The notes beneath the pieces are model-generated. The model was not told the origin of the DNA. It made no database searches and saw nothing but the letters and a program-made list of their open reading frames with translations. Shown in pieces: positions 30,687 to 39,312 of a stretch of DNA of 64,000 nucleotides; the stretch's first letter is position 1; every line of letters starts with the position of its first letter. This DNA comes from Trinickia acidisoli. Its GTDB lineage: Bacteria; Pseudomonadota; Gammaproteobacteria; Burkholderiales; Burkholderiaceae. The stretch lies in the NCBI RefSeq assembly GCF_017315725.1, contig NZ_JAFLRG010000001.1, positions 3,472,001-3,536,000 of the forward strand. Reading direction: 5' to 3'. The position numbers were made by a program, and so were the translations under genes.

Positions 30687-31211
30687 TCATCGCGGCCGCA
30701 CCGGCGAGACAGGCGATGCGGGCGACGCCGGCAACGTGGCAAGGCCGCTCTCCGCAGGGTCGGTGCCGTCGTCCGATGCCAACGCCGCGCCCGCCACGTC
30801 GCCGATACACCGCTCGAGCTTGGTCAGCGCATCGGACAGCGCCGACAACGCCTCGTCGGGCAGCGCACCCATCGTTTCGAGCAGGAACGCATTGCGCTGA
30901 GGCAGGCTTGCATCGACGACGTGGCGCCCCTCGTCCGTCAACTTTACGTTCGTGATGCGGTTGTCGCGCGCATCGGTGCTGCGCTCGACCCAGCCGAGCG
31001 CTTCGAGCGCTTTCAATTGGCGCGTGAGCGCGCCCGGATCGATGCGCAACCGCTCGACGAGCCGCTTTTGCGACCACTCGCCGTCGTCTTCGGTCAGCGT
31101 GCGCAAAATGCGCCAACGCGGCATGGCATGCCCGACCCGGGCTTCGAACCCGGACATGAAGGCGCGATAGGTGCGGCCGAACTGCTGAACGATGGCGACG
31201 TAATCTTCCAT
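30687..31211 (-). CDS. MarR-family regulator
   Basis: 174 residues from the ATG at 31209-31211. A winged-helix core runs from about 30 to 110: MPRWRILRTLTEDDGEWSQ, the recognition region RLRIDPGALTRQLKALEALGWVER, and the wing STDARDNRITNVKLTDEG. The C-terminal tail is Pro/Ser-rich. It lies 20 bases after the MFS exporter gene in the same operon and probably represses it, responding to an exported drug or phenolic compound. Confidence 0.9.
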   Translation of the reverse strand: MEDYVAIVQQFGRTYRAFMSGFEARVGHAMPRWRILRTLTEDDGEWSQKRLVERLRIDPGALTRQLKALEALGWVERSTDARDNRITNVKLTDEGRHVVDASLPQRNAFLLETMGALPDEALSALSDALTKLERCIGDVAGAALASDDGTDPAESGLATLPASPASPVSPVRPR

Positions 31212-31231
31212 GGGGCAACCTTTGTTTGCGC

Positions 31232-32827
31232 CTATTCCGCCGCGGGCGTCGGCTCGCCCCTGCGCGTGATGCTCACGTGCGGCACACTGCGGCACCGCCA
31301 GAGCGCGACGACGGCAATGACGGCCGCCACGGCGATGCCCGCGTGAATCGAGGTGACGAGCGCGACACGCGCCTGCTCGAGCAGCGCGGCGCCGTCGTGC
31401 CCCGCGTGCGCGAGCGAATCGAGCAGCGTGCGCTGCGCGTCGCGATTGATCAGAATTTGCGGATCGCGCATCGTCCGCCACCACTGCGTCGCATTGGCCG
31501 CAGTGAGCGCGCCGCGCACGCCGCGCGCATACAAGTGCGTGATCAACGTACCCGTCACGGCCGCGCCGAACATGCCGCCGATCATTCGCAGCGATTGCAG
31601 CAGGGCCGTGGCGATGCCCAGATGTTCGCGCCCCGCCGTTTCCTGAGCGAAGACGGTCAGGTTCGGCAGCAAGAACCCGAGCCCAATGCCGGCGAGCATC
31701 ATGAGCCCCATCAACAGCAGATGCGGCATCGAACGCGTGGCCATCGCCGTGCCGACGCAAGCGAGCGCGAGCAGTGCGCAGCCGAGATAGAGCATGGTGT
31801 TCGGGCGTCGGATGCGCGTCACGATCCGGCCGTTGACGATGCTGCCGATCGTGATGAAGACGACGAGCGGGGTGATGAGCAGGCCCGCATCGTTCGGCGA
31901 CAGCCCGAAGCCGCCCTGCAGCAGCAGCGGCGCGTAGAAGATCAGCGAGAACATCGAGTACCCGGCGAGCACCGACAGCGCAAACAGCGCCGCGAGGCTG
32001 CGATTGGCGAACATGTCGAGCGGCAGGATCGGCTGCGCGGCCCGCTGCTCCCACTTCCATAGCGCAACGGCCGAAGCGGCCGCGGCGACGCCCAGCGCCG
32101 CGACGTCGCGCGAGAAGCCGTGTTGCGACAGCGATTCGACGAGCATCTGCATCGACCCGAGCGCAACGGCGATGAGCAGCGCGCCGGGCCAGTCGAGGCG
32201 CATCTTGCCGCGTGCCTTGATATGCCGCACGTGCGGCAGGTAGCGCCAAACGAAGACGAGCGAGAGCAGGCCGACGGGTAGATTCACGTAGAACGCCGAA
32301 CGCCAGCCGTAGTATTGCGTCAGAAAACCACCGAGCGACGGCCCGATCGCATTGGCGATGCCGAATGCCGAACTCATCAGCACCTGCCAGCGCAGACGCA
32401 CGACGGAATCGGGGAACAGATCGGGGATACAGGCGAATGCCGTGCCGACGAGAATCCCGCCGCCGATGCCCTGCAATGCGCGCGCGAGCACGAGAAAGAA
32501 CATGCTGTTGGCGGCGCCGCAAAGCACGGACGCCCCCGTGAACACGACGATCGAGGCAATCACGAACGGCTTGCGGCCGAAGTAGTCGCCAAGCCGCCCA
32601 AAAATCGGGACGGTGATGACCGACGTCAGCAGGTAAGAGGTGGCAACCCAGGCATAGAGCTCGAAACCGCGCAATTCGGCGACGATCGTCGGGAGGGCGG
32701 TGCCCACGACGGTCTGGTCGAATGCGACGAGCATGGTCACGAACGAGATGCCAAGCATCGCGAGCAGCGATTCCCGGAACGGCAGGAGCTGCCCACGTGA
32801 GTGGTGAGCGGCGGTGTGAACGGCCAT
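31232..32827 (-). CDS. MFS drug exporter, DHA2 (14-helix) family
   Basis: 531 residues from the ATG at 32825-32827, which directly precedes the first helix. An in-frame extension of 36 codons lacks domain character and would cover the putative operator. Motif A is GRLGDYFGRKPF, and the motif-C-like AFDQTVVGTALPTIV lies in the first helix. About 14 hydrophobic segments fit the DHA2/EmrB type. It exports toxic compounds by proton antiport across the inner membrane. The gene precedes marR by 20 bases. Confidence 0.9.
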   Translation of the reverse strand: MAVHTAAHHSRGQLLPFRESLLAMLGISFVTMLVAFDQTVVGTALPTIVAELRGFELYAWVATSYLLTSVITVPIFGRLGDYFGRKPFVIASIVVFTGASVLCGAANSMFFLVLARALQGIGGGILVGTAFACIPDLFPDSVVRLRWQVLMSSAFGIANAIGPSLGGFLTQYYGWRSAFYVNLPVGLLSLVFVWRYLPHVRHIKARGKMRLDWPGALLIAVALGSMQMLVESLSQHGFSRDVAALGVAAAASAVALWKWEQRAAQPILPLDMFANRSLAALFALSVLAGYSMFSLIFYAPLLLQGGFGLSPNDAGLLITPLVVFITIGSIVNGRIVTRIRRPNTMLYLGCALLALACVGTAMATRSMPHLLLMGLMMLAGIGLGFLLPNLTVFAQETAGREHLGIATALLQSLRMIGGMFGAAVTGTLITHLYARGVRGALTAANATQWWRTMRDPQILINRDAQRTLLDSLAHAGHDGAALLEQARVALVTSIHAGIAVAAVIAVVALWRCRSVPHVSITRRGEPTPAAE

Positions 32828-32845
32828 TTTTTGTAGAAGCAATCG

Positions 32846-32857
32846 TTGATACGTCAA
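32846..32857. promoter_or_regulatory. Candidate MarR operator
   Basis: TTGATACGTCAA has 4-bp inverted arms around TACG and lies 19 bases upstream of the MFS start. Related 11-base-spaced direct repeats (TGATACG, TGAATACG, TGATAGC) extend to about 32875. It is close to typical MarR-box geometry, but the assignment is inferred from position. Confidence 0.35.
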
Positions 32858-32963
32858 TGAATACGAAATGATAGCATGGCCGAACCGAATCCGCTGGCTG
32901 CCGCCGTAGCGCGTCGCGACGCGCTTCTGGCACAAATTCCCTCTTCGTCCGGCTATTTGTCAA

Positions 32964-33863
32964 ATGGAACCGATCCCGATCGCTGAGCCAACCCTGCCCC
33001 CCGACGACCTGGCGACGCTCGCGGCCGCCAAGCGGACGCTCGAAACGCAGCCGCTCGCGATGAAGCTGGCCGGCGCCGTCGGCACGCCAATCGAACGGCT
33101 ATTCGCGCGGCTGCCGGCCGGCGCGCACGACACAATCGCCGACGCGACCCGCCGTGCGCTCGACAAGAGCCTGCAAGCAGCAGTCGCGACGCTCGGCGCG
33201 CCCACTTTGACTGCCCACGAAAACAGCGCCTCCCCAAGCCACTTGCCGAACGTGAAGCCGATCAAGCCGGTTAAGCCCCGCGATTGGCTGCACAAAGCGG
33301 CCGTCGCGACGACCGGCGCCGCAGGCGGCGCCTTCGGGTTGCTCGCGCTGCCTGCCGAGCTACCCGTCACCACGACACTGATGTTCCGTTCGATCTGCGA
33401 CATCGCGCGCAGCGAAGGCGAGGACCTGCGCGATGCCGAGGCGCGACTGCAATGTCTCGCCGTCTTCGGCATGGGTAGCCACGCGCAGGACGAAGACGCC
33501 GACTTCGGCTACTTCATCGCGCGCGGCGCGCTCGCACAGGCCATCTCCAAAGCGTCGTCGGAACTGGCGAGCAAGGGTGTCGCGGCACATGGCGCGCCGG
33601 CGCTCGTGCGGCTCATGAACGTGATCGCCGCCCGCTTTTCGGCGCAAGTGAGCGAACAGGTCGCGGCCAAATCGATCCCAGCGATCGGCGCCGTGCTCGG
33701 CGCCATCGTCAATACCGTCTTTATCGATCACTTCCAGCAGACGGCGCATGGCCATTTCACCGTGCGCCGTCTCGAGCGACGCTATGGCAGCGCCGCCGTG
33801 CAAGCCGCCTATCGCGCCATCGATTCGGCCTCGATCGGGCGGGAGGCGCGCTCGCGCGCGTGA
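32964..33863 (+). CDS. EcsC family protein
   Basis: 299 residues. It resembles the EcsC family: a helical N-terminal part, then the Gly/Ala-rich amphipathic stretch VATTGAAGGAFGLLALPAELPVTTTLMFRSICDIARSEGEDL, and the conserved late region IPAIGAVLGAIVNTVFIDHFQ. The family is membrane-associated and poorly characterised. It is divergent from the MFS gene and converges on the esterase gene, overlapping its 3' end by 55 bases. Confidence 0.82.
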   Translation: MEPIPIAEPTLPPDDLATLAAAKRTLETQPLAMKLAGAVGTPIERLFARLPAGAHDTIADATRRALDKSLQAAVATLGAPTLTAHENSASPSHLPNVKPIKPVKPRDWLHKAAVATTGAAGGAFGLLALPAELPVTTTLMFRSICDIARSEGEDLRDAEARLQCLAVFGMGSHAQDEDADFGYFIARGALAQAISKASSELASKGVAAHGAPALVRLMNVIAARFSAQVSEQVAAKSIPAIGAVLGAIVNTVFIDHFQQTAHGHFTVRRLERRYGSAAVQAAYRAIDSASIGREARSRA

Positions 33864-34771
33864 CGGCGCACGAATTGCGCCGCCCCCTCGAGCGCCTGCT
33901 TCGCTTCCGGGACGAACGGCGTCCATAAATGCCAGCCGTGCGGCATCTTCGGCCAAACTTCGAACTGCACCGCCACGCCGGCCGCATGCGCTCGCTCGGC
34001 CACGCGCCGCGCATCGTCGAGCAGCACTTCGGTGCTGCTCGCCTGGATCAGCAGCGGCGGCAAGCCGGAGAAATCGGCGTAGAGCGGGGAAAGATAGGGA
34101 TGAGTCGGATCGGCATCGCCGACGTAAAGCTTGGCCGCGCGCCCGATTGCAGCGCCGCAGAACATCGGATCGATGCCGTCGTTCGACTGGAGCGTGCCGC
34201 CCGTCGCCGCCAGATCCGTCCAAGGCGAGAACAGCACCCCCGCGGCCGGCAGCGGGTCGCGTGCATCGCGTAGCGCGACCAGCGTGGCCAGCGCCAGACC
34301 GCCGCCGGCCGAATCGCCGGCGATGACGATCGAATCGGCCGGCGTGCCCTCCGCGAGCAGACGCCGATAGGCCGCGAGCGCATCGTCGAGCGCGGCCGGA
34401 AACGGATGCTCGGGTGCAAGCCGGTAGTCGAGCGAAAATGTGCGCGCACCCGAGCGCGTGGCGAGCCCGAAGACGAGCGGCCGGTGCGAGGCCGGCGAAC
34501 AGAAGTAATAGCCGCCGCCGTGACAATAGAGAATCGTGCGCACCGGCGCGCCGCGCGCGAGATCGGCCGTGCGCTCGAGCCACTCGCCGCGCAGCGGTGC
34601 GTCCGCGGCGCGTTCGCACGTGAGCAGCCGCCAACCGGCGGGCACCTTCTGGCGGCGGATGCGCGAGGCGGCATGCGCGCGGGCGCGCTCGACGCTCACG
34701 TGGGGCTTGAGTGTCTCGGGCCGGAATTGTCTTTTGAGCAACCAACAGGCGACGGCGCTTTGCCAGCTCAT
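33809..34771 (-). CDS. HSL-type alpha/beta-hydrolase (esterase)
   Basis: 320 residues from the ATG at 34769-34771, with GGGAG upstream. Hormone-sensitive-lipase family: oxyanion motif HGGGYYF (about 84-90), nucleophile Ser154 in GDSAGGG, Asp in EVLLDDAR and His in MPHGWHLW. Acts on short-chain esters, and the physiological substrate is unknown. No signal peptide is visible. Its stop codon lies inside the 3' end of the ecsC gene on the opposite strand. Confidence 0.9.
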   Translation of the reverse strand: MSWQSAVACWLLKRQFRPETLKPHVSVERARAHAASRIRRQKVPAGWRLLTCERAADAPLRGEWLERTADLARGAPVRTILYCHGGGYYFCSPASHRPLVFGLATRSGARTFSLDYRLAPEHPFPAALDDALAAYRRLLAEGTPADSIVIAGDSAGGGLALATLVALRDARDPLPAAGVLFSPWTDLAATGGTLQSNDGIDPMFCGAAIGRAAKLYVGDADPTHPYLSPLYADFSGLPPLLIQASSTEVLLDDARRVAERAHAAGVAVQFEVWPKMPHGWHLWTPFVPEAKQALEGAAQFVRRHARERASRPIEAESMAR

Positions 34772-34893
34772 CGCAATGCACTCCCTACATGACTGACATG
34801 TTTTCGTCATGGTACGTGGGTGCGCGAGGGCGTGGGGCGTGCGCGGGGATGCTGTGCGCGAGAACGCACGCGAAGCCCGCGGCGTCACTGGGA

Positions 34894-34928
34894 GAAAAGA
34901 AGAAGAAGAGCCCGCTAGGCGCGGGCTC
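34894..34928 (-). terminator. Rho-independent terminator after the CHRD gene
   Basis: On the minus strand GAGCCCGC, a five-base loop and GCGGGCTC are followed by TTCTTCTTCTTTT. It lies about 60 bases after the CHRD protein stop. Confidence 0.85.
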
Positions 34929-34987
34929 GCTATGCACGGCGGCAAGCGCGAACGCGCGCCGCCTTGTACCGGGAAACGATCCGTCGA

Positions 34988-35422
34988 TCAGTTCGCCGGA
35001 ACGACCTGCCCTCGAATTTCGCCGCTCGGATTGGCCGCCGTATGAACGTTGAAGTACCACTGGCCGTTCGTCAAATCGTCAGCCTGCTTACTGGTAAGCT
35101 TCGCCTCGCCTTCGATCGGGCTCGCCAGTTTGTCCTTCGGAATACCGATTTGAACGCCGGCGTTCTGCCCCACGGGCGCGGGACCATGGAAGTGCGCCAT
35201 CATAGCCGGGCCGGATAAGCCTTCGTACGTGATCTTCCATTTGAGTTCCTTCGTCGACGTGTCGAACGTCGCCTTCAGATCGCCGTGGCCGCTGGACGTT
35301 TTCGGCGGTACTTCGGACGACGGCTCGAGATCCGCCTTCAACACCACCGACTCGGCAAAGGCGGCGCTCGTTGCCACCGCCCACAACAGAACGGCGACAT
35401 TCAGCTTTCGCATAACGTGCAT
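34988..35422 (-). CDS. Exported CHRD-domain protein
   Basis: 144 residues from the ATG at 35420-35422, with AGGAG upstream. A signal peptide covers about residues 1-23 (MHVMRKLNVAVLLWAVATSAAFA). The rest is one CHRD domain, as in chordin and many bacterial exported proteins (LKATFDTSTKELKWKITYEGL, MMAHFHGPA, QWYFNVHTAANPSGEIRGQV). Presumably periplasmic or secreted, with unknown function. It is monocistronic and ends at a strong terminator. Confidence 0.9.
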   Translation of the reverse strand: MHVMRKLNVAVLLWAVATSAAFAESVVLKADLEPSSEVPPKTSSGHGDLKATFDTSTKELKWKITYEGLSGPAMMAHFHGPAPVGQNAGVQIGIPKDKLASPIEGEAKLTSKQADDLTNGQWYFNVHTAANPSGEIRGQVVPAN

Positions 35423-35525
35423 CGTGCTCTCCTGTTTCCAGTTTGTTGAGGCCGCCTGTGCAACGAGGTTCGCACCCTGCTTGCGGCGGTTCCACATACT
35501 AGAACAAGTTGCGCACGCGCGTGTG

Positions 35526-35918
35526 TCAACAGACCTTGCGGAACATCGCGTCGACGACGGTGCCGGGACTCACCGCCGCCCAGGTCGCATCGGCGGAACG
35601 CAGCACGCCGGCCGGCGTGCCGTCCGCGGCCAGGTAATGCGTGTCGAGCGTGCGCCACTGCTTGCCCGCGCAATCGATTTGATAGCGGCTGATCGATACG
35701 GCGACCGGCCTACTCGCCCCGGGCATCATCGACGGCGCCTTCCAAGTGGTTTTCGCGGTGTACTCGATATAGCCGTCGGAATCGGTTGCAATGCTGTCGG
35801 AGTCGACCGCGTAGTCGAGATCGCTAGCGCTTTTCAAGGGGGTCCATTGGGTGGCGTCGGCGTACGCCATCGAGCCGAGCGCAATGGTGAAGACGATCAA
35901 AGGGCGGAGCCAATTCAT
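35526..35918 (-). CDS. Small exported protein, surface-adhesin E-like
   Basis: 130 residues from the ATG at 35916-35918. A signal peptide covers about residues 1-20 (WLRPLIVFTIALGSMAYADA). The mature part has the pattern W-T-P-L then YAVDSDSIATDSDGYIEYTAKTTW, a central IDC cysteine and a C-terminal Cys that could form a disulfide. It resembles the small 'surface-adhesin protein E' domain found in many betaproteobacterial exported proteins, where an actual adhesin role is unproven. The promoter region to its right (35919-36050) is AT-rich. Confidence 0.75.
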   Translation of the reverse strand: MNWLRPLIVFTIALGSMAYADATQWTPLKSASDLDYAVDSDSIATDSDGYIEYTAKTTWKAPSMMPGASRPVAVSISRYQIDCAGKQWRTLDTHYLAADGTPAGVLRSADATWAAVSPGTVVDAMFRKVC

Positions 35919-36179
35919 ATTTTGTGTCCCGACGTTCGACATTGGCCCGGCTTCTCGAATTCGCTAATTATTTTGGTGTTCGGTAGATTTTGCCGCATCC
36001 TGCATATTTTTCCGCATGACGATCGGATTCTAGCAGAGCATGCGAACCCCGCGTGCCTGAAAATCTCGTGAATGGGTTCGCGCTGGCGCAAAGTGCAGGG
36101 GTGCACTACGCCCTTTGGCGATGTCCGCCGGCGTTTGCTAGGCCGTGCGTTGACGCGTCATCGCTCGATCATCGCGCCG

Positions 36180-36881
36180 TCATTGCGGCGATTGCACGAC
36201 GGCGGCCACGTCGACGCCGCTCGCTGCGTCGACCGCTTCGAAATCCTTGGCCCGCGTACTGACTTTGCGCGCGTACGCGGTAGAGCCGCCGTAGCTCTTG
36301 AGCGCGACGCTCACGTCGCCGCGTGCCGATTCGATATAGCCGTGCAAGATGGCCGAACCCGCTTCGATGTTGGCGGCCGGTTCGGTCAAATCGAGGTGTT
36401 TCACGAGTTGTCTGTGCGCCGCCGGCACGACTTGCATGAGCCCCGTCGCGCCATGCTTGCCGCGCGCATGATCTTGGAAGCGCGACTCGATCGAGATGAT
36501 CGCGAGCACGAGCGCGGGCGGCAGCGAATACTTCGACGCGGACGACATCACCGCCGACGAGATTTGCTCGGCTTTCGCGCGCGCAAGCCCAAACTTTTGC
36601 GTGAGCATGTCGCGGATGCGATGCATTTGGCCGAGCCCGGCGCTGCTCGCCGCGAGCGGCGCGGATGCGGTTGCCCCCGATGCCGGCGAGATCGCCTCCG
36701 ACTCGGATGCCGTGACCGACACCGCGGCCAAAATCGCCGGCGCCGAAGCCGCCGCTCGAGCGCCGGCCGCCCTGGCTTGCGACGCCGCCGCAGGCGCGCG
36801 CGATGCGTCGTCGGACGCCTGCGCAATCGCGGACGCAGCGAAACCGAGCGAAACAAGCAAGGCGCGGAGAAGTCGACTCAT
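36180..36881 (-). CDS. Lytic transglycosylase (SLT domain)
   Basis: 233 residues. Signal peptide at about 1-22, then an Ala/Ser-rich linker to about residue 85. The SLT domain follows, with catalytic Glu132 in IISIESRF, then GATGLMQVVP, NIEAGSAILHGYI and ALKSYGGST. It cleaves peptidoglycan with formation of 1,6-anhydro-muramic acid in the periplasm. No neighbouring secretion system suggests a specialised role. Confidence 0.92.
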   Translation of the reverse strand: MSRLLRALLVSLGFAASAIAQASDDASRAPAAASQARAAGARAAASAPAILAAVSVTASESEAISPASGATASAPLAASSAGLGQMHRIRDMLTQKFGLARAKAEQISSAVMSSASKYSLPPALVLAIISIESRFQDHARGKHGATGLMQVVPAAHRQLVKHLDLTEPAANIEAGSAILHGYIESARGDVSVALKSYGGSTAYARKVSTRAKDFEAVDAASGVDVAAVVQSPQ

Positions 36882-37422
36882 GAGGCAACGGGGATGGGAC
36901 GGTGCGCCGCATTATAGCGGCTCGTCGTCGGCCGTTCAGGGGCCGGATTGAATTCATCAGTCGATTAAAAGGGAGCGGCCCTGTCCCATCGAGCCGCTCG
37001 CTCGGGCACGGCTGGCTTCGGCCTTCGGCAAAGGTTCTGCGGGCGCGTAGGCGCGTAGGCGCGTAGGCCATACAGGATAGCGATTCCCGTTTCGACGAAA
37101 CGAAAGCCGTTAATCATAAACGACACGCGACCACCACCTTGCTCGTCGCGCAATGTTTGCCGCTGCGACTTTCTTCTAACTTATTGCGTATTTAATTCCA
37201 CATTCACTATTACGAGCGTATATGAGTAACAATACTAAACAAATATCCTAATTCTGTAAGTAAAGATTGCTACACAACATAACCTCGAATAATCACGTCA
37301 TAAAACGCCAAACCTTCCTGACTTCCGGCTCGGTTTATTGCTCCCCCTCGGGTGGGATGGTTCTATCACGGGGTGCAGCACCGTGAACAAGAGACGCGCA
37401 TCCATGGCGCAGGGAAGGACCA
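36882..37422. other. 541-base intergenic region with AT-rich leader
   Basis: The left part is ordinary GC-rich sequence with a short tandem repeat. From about 37150 to 37310 the base composition drops sharply to AT-rich, unlike anything else in the window. That is what one expects of a promoter region acquired with the following three-gene cassette. A 10-codon open frame beginning MSNNTK (37222-37251) lies inside it without a good ribosome binding site. No convincing gene otherwise. Confidence 0.55.
37043..37066. repeat. Three tandem copies of an 8-bp unit
   Basis: GCGCGTAG occurs three times in direct succession, followed by GCC. Non-coding and probably slippage-derived. Confidence 0.7.
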
Positions 37423-38526
37423 ATGCCGAACGTAGTCGAACCCGATCCGCACCAGCCGAAACCGATCGCGCCGCCCGGCTGCGGCAGCGCCGCGCTCGCG
37501 CTGCCGCGAGCCGGCTTGCCGGTGCGCGGGGAGCGCGCCGATTCGCCGGCCACGCTGGGTGCCGGCAAACAACGCGAGGCGGCGCGCGCAAGCCGCGCGT
37601 GGCTCGGCACGCGCGTGCGAAACGCATTGCGCGCCCTCAAACACATCCTGCCCGACACGCTGTTTCTGTGGCTTTCGCATCGGCGCCACGTGGGGCGTTT
37701 TCCCAATCTGATCGCGCCGAAGACGTTCAACGAATTCATCCTCCACCGCTGCCTGCACCCGGAGCCGCAATGGAGCATGCTGGCCGATAAGCTGGCCGTG
37801 CGCGAGTTCGTCAGGCAGCGCATCGGTGAGGAGTATTTAGTTCCGCTCATCGCCGTACCCGACGTTTTTACCGAGGACGTATTCGATTCGCTGCCGGACT
37901 CGTTCGTCATGAAGACGAATCACGGCTGCGGCTATGTCGAGATTGTCGAAGACAAGCGACGGACCTCGTTCGAGCACTTGAACCGGCTCGCGCAAAAGTG
38001 GTTGGCCGAGGATTTCTATCGCGCCTCTCGCGAGCGGCATTACCGGCCGATCAAACCGAGGCTGTACTTCGAGCAACTGCTGCTGGACCGGACCGGCAAC
38101 GTCCCTGCCGATCTGAAGATGAACATGTTCGGCCGCGATGCCGCCGGCCCGATCATCTACGCCGGCATCGTCTCGGATCGCTTCGGCACACCGCATGGCG
38201 ACGTGTTCGATGTGCGCTGGAATCAGCTCGATCTCGCCGTCGGCCACTATCCGCGCAGCAAAGTCCCTCCGCCGCCACCGCCGCACTGGGACGAAATCGT
38301 CCGCCTTGCCACACGCCTGGCCGACGGGCTCGGCTATGTGCGCGTCGATCTCTACGTGCCCGACGGCAAGGTGTATTTCGGCGAGTTGACGTTTACGCCC
38401 GGCGCCGGCGTTTTCCCATTCCATCCCGACCGATACGACTACGAGTGGGGACAGCTCTTCAAAAACATGATCGAAGGCGGTCGACGTACGGATCGCAGCA
38501 GTTTCAAACAAGGCTCGCCGGTATGA
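37423..38526 (+). CDS. TupA-like ATP-grasp protein
   Basis: 367 residues from the ATG at 37423, with AGGGAAGGA four bases upstream. The first 70 residues are Pro/Ala/Arg-rich and probably disordered. The rest resembles the TupA-like ATP-grasp family: RFPNLIAPKTFNEFILHR, LADKLAVREFVRQRIGEEYLVPLI, FVMKTNHGCGY, YFEQLLLD, VRVDLYVPDGKVYFGELTFTPGAG. Members form amide bonds or modify polysaccharides or polyglutamate, and the substrate here is unknown. The stop overlaps the next start by 4 bases, indicating coupling. Confidence 0.82.
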   Translation: MPNVVEPDPHQPKPIAPPGCGSAALALPRAGLPVRGERADSPATLGAGKQREAARASRAWLGTRVRNALRALKHILPDTLFLWLSHRRHVGRFPNLIAPKTFNEFILHRCLHPEPQWSMLADKLAVREFVRQRIGEEYLVPLIAVPDVFTEDVFDSLPDSFVMKTNHGCGYVEIVEDKRRTSFEHLNRLAQKWLAEDFYRASRERHYRPIKPRLYFEQLLLDRTGNVPADLKMNMFGRDAAGPIIYAGIVSDRFGTPHGDVFDVRWNQLDLAVGHYPRSKVPPPPPPHWDEIVRLATRLADGLGYVRVDLYVPDGKVYFGELTFTPGAGVFPFHPDRYDYEWGQLFKNMIEGGRRTDRSSFKQGSPV

Positions 38527-39281
38527 ACAAACAGACGACCATGACGCCCACGATCGCCACTGCCGACTCGGTATCGCAAGCGCTGCTCGACATCGAACGC
38601 TCACTGCGCACGTCGAGCGACATCGAGGCGGTATCCGACCCGCTGCTGCGCGACACGTACGCCGCCGGCCTCGCGTGGATGCAGCGCTTCATCATGCAGC
38701 CGCATCGGGACCTCGGACGCAAAGGCGCCGTGTGCCCTTTCGCAAAACCGGCGCATGAAGAGCGGGCCTTGCTGCTCAGCGCCTTCGACGCGGCGAGCAT
38801 GCCGTTCGACACGTACATCACCGCACTGATGCGCCTGCCCTATCTGTTCGAGCACGTGGCCAAGGCACGCCGCGAGCCGTCCGAGCTTCTGTCGCTCGCC
38901 GTTTTTCCGATGGGCTTGCAGGCCGATGCCTACTACAAGTTCATCGATTGCGCGCACGCGATCTTGAAGCCGTTCTATATGGAATGCGGCTTGATGCTCG
39001 GCGAGTTTCATCCCGCCAGCACCGTGCGCGGCGCGCATTCCGACGCGTTCCGCCCGATGCGTGCCGACGTGCCGCTGTTCGTGATTCGTGCCATGGCGCT
39101 GCACGACGTGCTGTTCATCGACGGCAAGTCGACGCCGATCGGCATGCGCGTGCACGAGCTCGAATGCTATTTGCGCTGGAATGCGCAGCGCTTGCCCGCG
39201 AGCGACGCTGAACGCATCCATGCGCGCCTTGCCGAGCGGCGGGCGCAACTGGTCGACGACGAAATCGCAATCTCGGTTTAA
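38523..39281 (+). CDS. Uncharacterised protein, possibly DUF6875 type
   Basis: 252 residues from an ATG that overlaps the ATP-grasp stop. No signal peptide or membrane helix. Striking conserved-looking segments are GRKGAVCPFAKPAHEERALLL (about 65-85), FPMGLQADAYYKFIDCAHAILKPFYMECGLMLGEFHP and RADVPLFVIRAMALHDVLFI. From memory these resemble DUF6875 proteins seen in secondary-metabolite clusters, but I cannot verify this. Cys and His in CPF and EFHP are candidates for catalysis or metal binding. I do not know its reaction. Confidence 0.65.
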   Translation: MNKQTTMTPTIATADSVSQALLDIERSLRTSSDIEAVSDPLLRDTYAAGLAWMQRFIMQPHRDLGRKGAVCPFAKPAHEERALLLSAFDAASMPFDTYITALMRLPYLFEHVAKARREPSELLSLAVFPMGLQADAYYKFIDCAHAILKPFYMECGLMLGEFHPASTVRGAHSDAFRPMRADVPLFVIRAMALHDVLFIDGKSTPIGMRVHELECYLRWNAQRLPASDAERIHARLAERRAQLVDDEIAISV

Positions 39282-39312
39282 TCGATCGAGGATAAGGGAA
39301 GGAGTGGATGTA

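Noticed and set aside
36965..37153. 62-codon minus-strand frame in the gap before the ATP-grasp cassette
   Set aside because: It runs through the 8-bp tandem repeat and has no domain. Its sequence looks like translated intergenic DNA.
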